Positions 41,268-49,021 of a stretch of DNA of 64,000 bases are shown piece by piece; within the stretch, counting starts at the first letter, position 1; each line of letters starts with the position of its first letter. The translations under genes were made by a program, and so were the position numbers. Source of the DNA: Planctomycetota bacterium (GTDB taxonomy: Bacteria > Planctomycetota > Phycisphaerae > UBA1845); assembly GCA_024276605.1 (NCBI GenBank), contig JAJRWX010000095.1:31904-95903 (forward strand). Direction: 5' to 3'. Under the pieces are notes generated by a model. It saw only the letters and a list, made by a program, of their open reading frames with translations. It had not been told where the DNA came from and made no database searches.

Positions 41268-41324
41268 GATCTCGTTCTCTTTAATCTATAAATCTTTATA
41301 TAATCCTAAGTTCGGACATCTCGA

Positions 41325-42935
41325 CTAGAGGTCGGTCGGTTCCTCATATCGGCCATATACTTGAAGGAGGCATTTTGTGATTTCTCCAACAGTTGCGTAG
41401 GCTTTGACGGCTTCGATAATCGCAGGCATCACATTGCGGTCGGCGGTAGCGTCTTGCTCGACAGCGGTCAACGCGCGCTGCGCTGCCGCTTGGTCCCGCG
41501 TACTTTTAATCCGCTTTAACCGACTGAGTTGCGCGGTATGGGCCTCTTCATCAAAAGCGTGGTACTCAATCGGTCGTTCCTGCTCATCCATTTCATAGCA
41601 GTTGACACCAACTTTACGAACTTCGCCGCTTTGTTGTTTTTTCAACCGGAGGTATGCTTGCTTGGACACGGAATTTTGAATGTGGCCGTGCTCGACGGCG
41701 CTGACGATACCCCCTAGCGTGTCCACCTCTTTCATTTCAGCGAGAATTCGTTTCTCCATTTGGTTCGTCAGGGTCTCGACGTAGTATGACCCGGCCAGTG
41801 GATCAACCGTATCGCACAGGCCCATTTCTTCAATCAAAATTTGCATGGTGCGAAGCGAAAGTCGAGCGGCCTTTTCTGATGGAATCGTGTAGGCCTCGTC
41901 ATAGCAACAAAGCGCCATGGTTTGCGTGCCCGAAAGAGCGCTAATCAGCGCATAATAAGCGCCTCGGACAATGTTATTCTCCGGCTGCTCGATGGTCAGC
42001 CCGGCGCCACCGCCACCGGCAATCATGCGCATCCACATCGATTTTGGATTCTTGGCATGGTAATCGTTTTTGATCATCGTGGCCCAGATCCGTCGGGCAG
42101 CGCGAAACTTGGCCACTTGCTCGAACAGATTTCCGTAGATGTCGAAATTGAACGATAATCGTGAGGCGAAGTCATCTATATCCATGCCTCTCTCGAGTAC
42201 ATGATCTATGTAAGCCTTGGCGATACAGAATGCGTAGGCAATTTCCTGAGCTGGATTGGCGCCCGACTCGCGAATGTGGTATCCGCATACGCTTACCGGG
42301 CTATAAAGCGGCGCGTGTTTTGCAGCGTGCATGATCGTGTCACCTACCAGTTTGATTGACTGGCGAACGGGGAAGACCCAAGTTCCTCGACCGATGAACT
42401 CCTTGAGGATGTCGTTTTGCGCAGTACCTCGAAGCTTGGATACGTCGTATCCGCGTTTTTCCGCAAGTGCCATATACATGGCAATAAGGGTGACGGCAGC
42501 CCCGTTGATGGTGAGTGAGACTGTAATTTTCTCCAGATCGATCTTATCGAATGCGATCTCGAAATCCTTCAAGGTGTCCACAGCCATCCCCACGCGACCT
42601 ACTTCACCCTCCGCCATGGGGTCATCAGAATCCAGCCCCATCTGTGTCGGAAGATCAAAAGCTACATTGAGGCCGGTTTGCCCGTTCTGAATCAGGAACA
42701 GGAACCGTTCATTCGTCGTTTCCGGTGTTCAGAATCCGGCATATTGCCGCATGGTCCATGGGCGCTGGCGATACATGAGCTTATGGATGCCGCGTGTAAA
42801 GGGAAATTCGCCCGGCTTGCCAATGTGATCATATCCGCCGCTGGCGATCACCTCGGCGTCAGTGTAGACCGGATCGATTTCGATGCCGGTCTCGTTAAAC
42901 ACCTTCGGTAGTTTGGGTTCTTGCTGAATACTCAT
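41325..42935 (-). pseudogene. B12-dependent acyl-CoA mutase large subunit, interrupted by an in-frame TGA
   Basis: One continuous frame of 537 codons from ATG 42933-42935, except for TGA at codon 69 (42729-42731). Before it: [27 protein letters not shown] and WTMRQYAGF; after it, without frame change: TPETTNERFLFLIQ, GQTGLNVAFDLPTQMG, TAQNDILKEFIGRGTW and the rest of the barrel. Homologues have Gly at the stop position, one base away (GGA to TGA). The B12 domain is on the separate small subunit. The usual RTHSQTSG loop of methylmalonyl-CoA mutase is MRMIAGGGG here, so the radical-site His is Ile and the substrate is probably not methylmalonyl-CoA. By context it is a 2-(2'-aminophenyl)succinyl-CoA mutase (IaaG-like). 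Sequencing error, nonsense mutation and readthrough are all possible. Confidence 0.8.
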
Positions 42936-43330
42936 GAGACATTCTTTCGAATAAAATCGGCTACCGAATCAAGCGATGCGCCGACCGGGAAAATGCCGTC
43001 AACACCAAGTTCCTTCAAGGACGCCACGTCTTCTTCGGGAATGACACCGCCGACCAACCAAAGGATATCACCAAGCTCGCTCTGATCCCATATCGTTTTC
43101 AGCTTTCTGCAAAAGGGCAGGTGCGCGCCTGAGAGCAGGGACAGGCCGACGACGTCGACTTCCAGTTCCTGGGCTTGGCGAATGATCTGCTCGGGAGATT
43201 TTCTCAAACCGGTATACGTCACATCAAACCCGGCGTCCATCAAAGAGCGGGCTATAATCTTCGCACCAACGTCGTGACCGTCCAAACCCGGCTTGGCCAC
43301 AAGCACACGGATTTTTCTACCGTCAATCAT
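42932..43330 (-). CDS. Cobalamin-binding small subunit of acyl-CoA mutase
   Basis: 132 aa, the stand-alone B12-binding Rossmann domain: [20 protein letters not shown] with the DxHxxG cobalt-ligand His, then [13 protein letters not shown] and [19 protein letters not shown]. Pairs with the large subunit encoded directly downstream; the stop and the next start overlap as ATGA (42932-42935), indicating equimolar coupled synthesis. By context an IaaH-like partner in carbon-skeleton rearrangement of an aryl-succinyl-CoA; ICM or MCM-type use is possible by family alone. Confidence 0.9.
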   Translation of the reverse strand: MIDGRKIRVLVAKPGLDGHDVGAKIIARSLMDAGFDVTYTGLRKSPEQIIRQAQELEVDVVGLSLLSGAHLPFCRKLKTIWDQSELGDILWLVGGVIPEEDVASLKELGVDGIFPVGASLDSVADFIRKNVS

Positions 43331-43374
43331 GCAGTATCATCTCCACCTATTGATGTCTTGGTTTGATAGGGTCA

Positions 43375-44505
43375 TCATATTGTCATTTCTTTGGCAATCA
43401 GGAGTTTGAGAATTTCGCTCGTGCCACCTCCGTAGAGCGTGAACCGAATGTCACGAAGATATCGTTGTGCTGCGAATTCCATGGCGAACCCATACGAACC
43501 CAGAATACGCGTAGCCTTGTCACAAATAGCTACGGCGCGTTCAGTGGCGAAGAGTTTAGCCATCGCCGCCTCCTTCCGATGAGGTTGTTCGTTGTCCCGA
43601 AGCCATGCAGCATAGTGTACCAGATGCGTGGCCGCCTCTAGTTCAGTTCCCATTTCCGCTAGATGGGTTTGGATAGCTTGGAACCGGTTGATCGACCTGC
43701 CGAAAGCTTTGCGCTGCGCGGCGTATTGCTGCGCGTCATCCAGGGCGGCTTGCGCAACACCGAGCGCTAGCGCGCCGGTAAGAATGCGCACGTCGGAGAG
43801 AACGCGTCGCAAAGCATCTTCGCCTTCCCCTACATCGCCGAGGCGGTGATCATCGGGCACCAGGCAGTCATCAAAGAAGACCTCCGATGTAGGCGATGCC
43901 CGTACACCCATTTTTTCAATCTTTCTGCCGACTTTAAGCCCGGGAAAGTCGCGTTCTACCAGAAAAATCGTTAGACGTTTCTCGGCGCCCGTCCGGGCAA
44001 AGACGGTGAAGAAATCGGCGATCGGTGCCGAGGTGATCCATGTCTTCTGACCCGTAATACGGTAGCCCTCCGGAGACTTTTGGGCAGAAGTGGCTATGGC
44101 TGAGAGATCGCTCCCGGTATCGGGTTCCGTAATGCATATGGTGCCGATCTTCTCGCCGCGAATGGCGGGCTTGAGTAAACGCTCACGGATATCGGCATTG
44201 CCGAACTCGTGCAAAAAATGCGTACCCATCACTGCTTGCATACTGGCGGATACTGCTAACGATAGAGAACCACGCGCCACTTCACGAATGGCTAAACAAA
44301 ATGTTAGTAGGTCACATCCGACGCCGCCGAGAGACTCCGGATAGCGTAGCCCGAAACATCCGATCTCGGCTAACTTGTTGAACAATTCTTGCGGGAACTC
44401 TTGCGCTTCATCCATGGCAGACGCGCGCGGTCGAATCTGCTCATCGCAGAATCGTGCGAACACGTCACGCAACTGTTGCTGATCTTCGGATAGTGCAAAA
44501 TTCAT
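43375..44505 (-). CDS. Acyl-CoA dehydrogenase
   Basis: 376 aa from ATG 44503-44505 (MNFALSEDQQQLRD); a TTG at 44515-44517 overlapping the upstream stop is an alternative start. Full acyl-CoA dehydrogenase: ICITEPDTGSDLSAIAT, RITGQKTWITSAPIADFFTV (FAD contacts), KMGVRASPTSEVFFDDCLVP, AQRKAFGRSINRFQAIQ, and the C-terminal LYGGGTSEILKLLIAKEM with Glu in the usual catalytic position. In the indoleacetate route the matching enzyme (IaaF type) oxidises and decarboxylates a benzylmalonyl-CoA to a cinnamoyl-CoA. Next gene downstream is the mutase small subunit, 45 nt away. Confidence 0.88.
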   Translation of the reverse strand: MNFALSEDQQQLRDVFARFCDEQIRPRASAMDEAQEFPQELFNKLAEIGCFGLRYPESLGGVGCDLLTFCLAIREVARGSLSLAVSASMQAVMGTHFLHEFGNADIRERLLKPAIRGEKIGTICITEPDTGSDLSAIATSAQKSPEGYRITGQKTWITSAPIADFFTVFARTGAEKRLTIFLVERDFPGLKVGRKIEKMGVRASPTSEVFFDDCLVPDDHRLGDVGEGEDALRRVLSDVRILTGALALGVAQAALDDAQQYAAQRKAFGRSINRFQAIQTHLAEMGTELEAATHLVHYAAWLRDNEQPHRKEAAMAKLFATERAVAICDKATRILGSYGFAMEFAAQRYLRDIRFTLYGGGTSEILKLLIAKEMTI

Positions 44506-44513
44506 GCAGTTGT

Positions 44514-47500
44514 TCAATCCTTTTTGGTGCCCCTCGAACGAAGTTCAGCCGTTGCGGCATCATCTAGTGCAAAAGACCGCCCATCCACGACAACGCCATA
44601 AGACTGGCGTGCGGCTTCGATGGAAATGATGCCGTTTCTTACTTCCGCAGCTACCAGTGCCGCCGGTCGCAAGAAGGGATCACCGTATCCGCCGCCGCCA
44701 CCGGCTACTTGCCTGTAAAGCGTTTTACTTGGAACGCCGGTTATCAAGTCGAGGCCGAGCGGTATGTGCTCCTTGCCGTCCGGATAGCGCAGCGAGATCG
44801 CATTGAGGCTACCCGGTCCGCCTCCACGCAATCCGAATGCTGGTTCAACGTCCCCGTCGCCGAAGATAACCAATTGTGTGTCGTCTGAACCGATCTCAAA
44901 CTGTGTTTCAACACCAAGACCACCGCGCCACTGCCCGGCGCCAGCTGAGTCACGCAAGTATTCGTGTTGAATAAGCAGGTGGGGCGTCTGCTGTTCGAAC
45001 ATCTCATAGTCTTGATCGAGCAGTCCACCGGCTGCGTCGATCATGCCAATGTGATCGTATCCATCCACGCCGCGCATCGCGCCCGATCCGCCTTTTAGCC
45101 CCATGAAGCAAATGTCGACGTACTTGTCGTTACTGCGCGGGTCCAGGCCGGTTGTCAGCGAACAAAGCAGATGATTCCATCCGGCGGTTATCCGTTCAGG
45201 TACGATGGGAGCCAGTGCCCGTGCGATGGCATCGGCATTGGCCGGGCATAGGTGGTTACCATAGGTGGTAGCCGCCGGGTAGGACGCGTTGAGAATAGTC
45301 CCTTCCGGTATGATGATCCGAATAGGTTGCACCATGCCTTGGTTGTGTGGGATATCCGGGTTAACCATCTGTAGAAACGTTAGAACTGCAGCTGACGCAC
45401 TGGATGTATACGTTCCGTTGACAAAAGCGTTCGTTTGTTCATAGGTATCAGAATAGTCAAACGTGACGGTCTCGTCTTCGATGATGACCTTGACACGAAT
45501 CTTGTATTGCTTGCCTTTGTTCCTGCCGTCGTAGTAGACGGTCGATTCACCCAGATATGCCCCGTTGGGAAAGGTCTTGATTTCAGCTTCCATCATGCGT
45601 TGCGTCGAGGCGAACATCGCCGCTTTATTTGTCTCATAACACGCGAGACCATATTTCTTCAATAGGTGCAACATGCGTCGCTCGCCGACGACACACGAAC
45701 CGATTTCGGCACGCATATCATGTTGTACGATATCGAAGCGAATATTCGCAAAGATCAAATCCCAAACGTCCTGGCGGAACTTTCCTTTCTCGTACACTTT
45801 GACGGGCGGAATACGCAACGCCTCCTGCCAGACTTCGGTAGCGTTGGGGTTGTACCCGCCGGCGACGGCACCGCCAATGTCCGCCTGATGTCCCTTGCAG
45901 GCTGACCAGGCGACGAGACGATCTTCGAAAAAGATGGGCTTGTAGACCGCTACATCGTTGTTCTGATTACCCATACTGAACACATCGTTATGGAAGATGA
46001 CGTCGCCGGGATAAATGTCATCGCCGAAATACTTGATAATGTATTTGCAAACGGGACCAAGCGAGAAGGACAGGATAGGGAGGTTCTCGGTTTGTTCCAA
46101 CATGTTGCCTTCAGCGTCGTACACACCTGTTACAAAATCCTTGGCCTCGCAAAGAATGGGCGAACGCGTCGTTTGTTGCAGGCAGATACTCATCTCGTCC
46201 GTGAGTGATTTGAAGGCTCGGGCAAAGACGGAAACCAGGATCGGATCGACCTTGCTCATGATAGCTGTCTCCTGCAGTGCCGGGGACAGCTTCTCTTGCG
46301 CGCCTCTTTCGAAAACGACAAAGCTGCCGTATTGGTCACACATGCAATCAAAGGTTGCGGTTAACAGCAAGGTAGTATTCACCTGTTCAATGATGGCAGG
46401 CCCGACTATACGGTTACCGTGACGCGTCTTGTGGCCGTCGTAGACCGATACCGTTCTTAACTCCTTCTCCTCTGGGAGAAAGATACGTCGTTGACACTTG
46501 ATGGCCCCAGAGGCGTCCGGTCCAGCATAGGCCTCCTCTTCGTATGCAGGTTTTTCAGTGATACCCGTGGCTCGTACGCGCACATTGATTAGCTCAATGG
46601 GGACGCCCTCACGCTCAAGCGAATAACCATACATGCGTTGATGCTCAGCGTGAAAAGCCAACGCAATGGCCTCGGCGTCAGCACTACGAATCGTGTCCAT
46701 AGAAACAGCAAACGATACTTCATGGTATTGCTTGGCATACCGGCAATCGAGGTTGATGACATAGCGGCGGTGGTGTTCCCCTGTGTTCCCCTGTGACAGA
46801 AGTCTAGCACCTTCATCGATCATGGTGTCGATCCGAGCTTGGAGAAATTGAAAATCGATTACATCCAGTACGGATACGTATGAAGTGACGAAGTCGTGAC
46901 GCAGATCACTGTGAAGCATGCCCGCCGCACATAAAATGGAGGATTCACGAGGTACGATAAACAATGGAATCTCCAATTCATGACAAATCATGCAGGCGTG
47001 AAGTGGGCCAGCCCCGCCCGCTGCGACAAGGGGAACGTCTCTGGGATCGAAACCGCGCTTGACGGAAATGGCACGCACGCCCTGTGCCATATTTGTGTTA
47101 ATGACACGGTACATACCGGCTGCGGCGGCTTCTACCGAAAGACCTAATGGGCTGGCGATTTGTTCTTCAATCGCGTCCCGCGCAGCGGCGGCATCCAGCT
47201 TCATTTTACCCCCGGCAAAGAAATCCGGAGCCAGATAACCCAGGGTAAGGTCTGCGTCGGTACACGTGGGTAGCTTGCCCCCTTTGCTATAGCAGACGGG
47301 GCCGGGGGTGGCACCGGCGCTTTGCGGACCCATACGCAGCATGCCACCTTCGTCGATCCAACCGATACTGCCACCGCCGGCACCGATAGTAACGATGTCC
47401 AACATCGGTAGGGCGATGCGGTACCGATTAATTTCTCCTCCGGTTACTACGCTCGGTGTACCGTCTTGCACGAGCGCTGCATCAAAGCTCGTTCCACCCA

Positions 47501-48371
47501 TATCCACCGTGATGCAACTGTTGTGCCCGTGGTGGCGGACGTAGCCCAATCCTGCTTCCGGACCGGCGGCGGGGCCGGAAAGAAGGGTTCGCGCCGGGCA
47601 TTGCCGGGCAAGCGCCGGAGACATCACGCCGCCGTTGGATTGCATGACCAACAGCAGACCGCCAAAGTCAATGTCCTTTAAGCGTTGCAATAACCGATCC
47701 AGATATCTGCTAAGTTTAGGGCCTACGTATGAATTCAACACGGTTGAACTAACCCGGTCATAGAAACGAATGGAAGGAAGTAGGTCTGAGGATACGGTTA
47801 AATAGGCACTAGGTAAGAGGTCTCGCAGCAGGCTCCCCGCTTGCCTTTCATGGTCGGCGTTAGCGAACGAATTCATGAAACATACCGCTACAGCCTCGAC
47901 CTTTTCATCCTTGAACAGGCGGATCGCCGCGCGAATGTCTTCTTCGTTAATTGGTTCGAGCATATCGCCGCGGTAGTTCAGCCTGCCTCTAACCGGCATC
48001 CTGAGGTATCGAGGTACTAGTGGTGGGACGTTGGTAAATCGGTTGTTGTATTGTTCTTCGCGAATGCCACGGCGCATTTCTAGTGCGTCACGCACACCGG
48101 CTGTCGTCAGTAATCCTGTCTTGGCACCATGACCGGTCAATACGGCGTTGGTAGTTACGGTCGTTCCGTGGACAATGGTATCGACCGTGCGGGCAAACTC
48201 CGTCACTGACAGATTCATACTCTCGGCGATTTCACTAAGTCCATCAATCAAACCGGCGGATGGATCTTCAGGTGTCGACAACACCTTGTGTATTTGTGGT
48301 TGCGTACCCTTCCCGGTGACCAGGAAGTCGGTAAACGTACCGCCCACATCAATGCCGATGTTGAAGCTCAT
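44514..48371 (-). CDS. Hydantoinase/oxoprolinase A+B fusion (ATP-dependent ring hydrolase or aryl carboxylase)
   Basis: 1285 aa from ATG 48369-48371, overlapping the iorB stop as ATGA. Residues 1 to about 690 are HyuA: NIGIDVGGTFTDFLV, VHGTTVTTNAVL, LLSGPAAGPEAGLGYV, TVDMGGTSFDAALV and IGAGGGSIGW. From about 705 (KVDPILVSVFARAFKSLTDE) to the end is HyuB: LPILSFSLGPVCKYI, GDVIFHNDVFSMG, RGGLGVETQFEI and AGGGGGYGDPFL. The family contains ATP-dependent hydantoinases, oxoprolinases, acetone and acetophenone carboxylases. Between an indolepyruvate oxidoreductase and a mutase it best fits the ATP-dependent opening of the 2-oxindole ring (IaaCE-like). The A+B fusion resembles 5-oxoprolinase architecture. 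Neighbours are coupled on both sides. Confidence 0.88.
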   Translation of the reverse strand: MSFNIGIDVGGTFTDFLVTGKGTQPQIHKVLSTPEDPSAGLIDGLSEIAESMNLSVTEFARTVDTIVHGTTVTTNAVLTGHGAKTGLLTTAGVRDALEMRRGIREEQYNNRFTNVPPLVPRYLRMPVRGRLNYRGDMLEPINEEDIRAAIRLFKDEKVEAVAVCFMNSFANADHERQAGSLLRDLLPSAYLTVSSDLLPSIRFYDRVSSTVLNSYVGPKLSRYLDRLLQRLKDIDFGGLLLVMQSNGGVMSPALARQCPARTLLSGPAAGPEAGLGYVRHHGHNSCITVDMGGTSFDAALVQDGTPSVVTGGEINRYRIALPMLDIVTIGAGGGSIGWIDEGGMLRMGPQSAGATPGPVCYSKGGKLPTCTDADLTLGYLAPDFFAGGKMKLDAAAARDAIEEQIASPLGLSVEAAAAGMYRVINTNMAQGVRAISVKRGFDPRDVPLVAAGGAGPLHACMICHELEIPLFIVPRESSILCAAGMLHSDLRHDFVTSYVSVLDVIDFQFLQARIDTMIDEGARLLSQGNTGEHHRRYVINLDCRYAKQYHEVSFAVSMDTIRSADAEAIALAFHAEHQRMYGYSLEREGVPIELINVRVRATGITEKPAYEEEAYAGPDASGAIKCQRRIFLPEEKELRTVSVYDGHKTRHGNRIVGPAIIEQVNTTLLLTATFDCMCDQYGSFVVFERGAQEKLSPALQETAIMSKVDPILVSVFARAFKSLTDEMSICLQQTTRSPILCEAKDFVTGVYDAEGNMLEQTENLPILSFSLGPVCKYIIKYFGDDIYPGDVIFHNDVFSMGNQNNDVAVYKPIFFEDRLVAWSACKGHQADIGGAVAGGYNPNATEVWQEALRIPPVKVYEKGKFRQDVWDLIFANIRFDIVQHDMRAEIGSCVVGERRMLHLLKKYGLACYETNKAAMFASTQRMMEAEIKTFPNGAYLGESTVYYDGRNKGKQYKIRVKVIIEDETVTFDYSDTYEQTNAFVNGTYTSSASAAVLTFLQMVNPDIPHNQGMVQPIRIIIPEGTILNASYPAATTYGNHLCPANADAIARALAPIVPERITAGWNHLLCSLTTGLDPRSNDKYVDICFMGLKGGSGAMRGVDGYDHIGMIDAAGGLLDQDYEMFEQQTPHLLIQHEYLRDSAGAGQWRGGLGVETQFEIGSDDTQLVIFGDGDVEPAFGLRGGGPGSLNAISLRYPDGKEHIPLGLDLITGVPSKTLYRQVAGGGGGYGDPFLRPAALVAAEVRNGIISIEAARQSYGVVVDGRSFALDDAATAELRSRGTKKD

Positions 48372-49021
48372 GGCCTGTGGTTCCCAATGGTACATACCTC
48401 ACCGATTTTTTGGCCTGCGCAGAAGGCTGCCGTACTGAGTTTTTGACGATTCTTCGGCGTATTGTTGGTCATCGTTTCAAGGAATGTCTCGGCGGAGCAA
48501 GGGAGTACATCTGACGAGAACAGGCATCCGAGCATAACCATATTCATAGCCTTTTCGGATCCGATCTGCGCAGCCAGCGCCGTGGCATCAAAGGCTATCA
48601 CGCCGGTTGTTATGGCACTGAGATTCTTTTGAAGCTGTCCGATGTCCGGGTATTCTCCCGTGCCGGTTTTTAACACCGATTCGATCGCCAATGTAAAGGG
48701 GATAACCGGACAAGTATTCATGTAAACCAGCGTACGCGACGACATGAACGGCATCGCACGTACCGTTTCGACCGGCTCAAGACCAATCACGATGTCAGCG
48801 CCGCCGGTTGCGATGACCGGGCTGAATGCACCACCAATGATGATTGAGGATTGCACTGATCCTCCGCGCTGCGCCATGCCGTGCAATTGACCGCTGATCA
48901 CGTCGTAACCACATGCCACAAAACAATCGCACAGCAAGCGAGCGACCGTTAGTACGCCTTGTCCTCCGGTTCCAACGATGAGGATGCGCCAACAGGATCG
49001 ATCTGGTAAGTCGTTGCTCAA
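48368..49021 (-). CDS. iorB: Indolepyruvate oxidoreductase beta subunit
   Basis: 217 aa from TTG 49019-49021, which overlaps the iorA stop (TTGA). The 24 codons upstream in frame lie inside iorA and are not family-like. It has the gamma-type 2-oxoacid oxidoreductase domain: WRILIVGTGGQGVLTVARLL at the start, QLHGMAQRGGSVQSSIIIGG, and a C-terminal Ala-rich helix set (AAQIGSEKAMNMVMLGCL). It forms a heterodimer with IorA and handles CoA-dependent decarboxylation of aryl pyruvates. Its own stop overlaps the hydantoinase start. Confidence 0.9.
   Translation of the reverse strand: MSNDLPDRSCWRILIVGTGGQGVLTVARLLCDCFVACGYDVISGQLHGMAQRGGSVQSSIIIGGAFSPVIATGGADIVIGLEPVETVRAMPFMSSRTLVYMNTCPVIPFTLAIESVLKTGTGEYPDIGQLQKNLSAITTGVIAFDATALAAQIGSEKAMNMVMLGCLFSSDVLPCSAETFLETMTNNTPKNRQKLSTAAFCAGQKIGEVCTIGNHRP

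Noticed and set aside
42729..42731. Selenocysteine or reassigned UGA in the mutase
   Set aside because: The position is Gly in homologues and not catalytic, TGA serves as a stop in neighbouring genes, and no selenocysteine gene or obvious insertion element is visible nearby.
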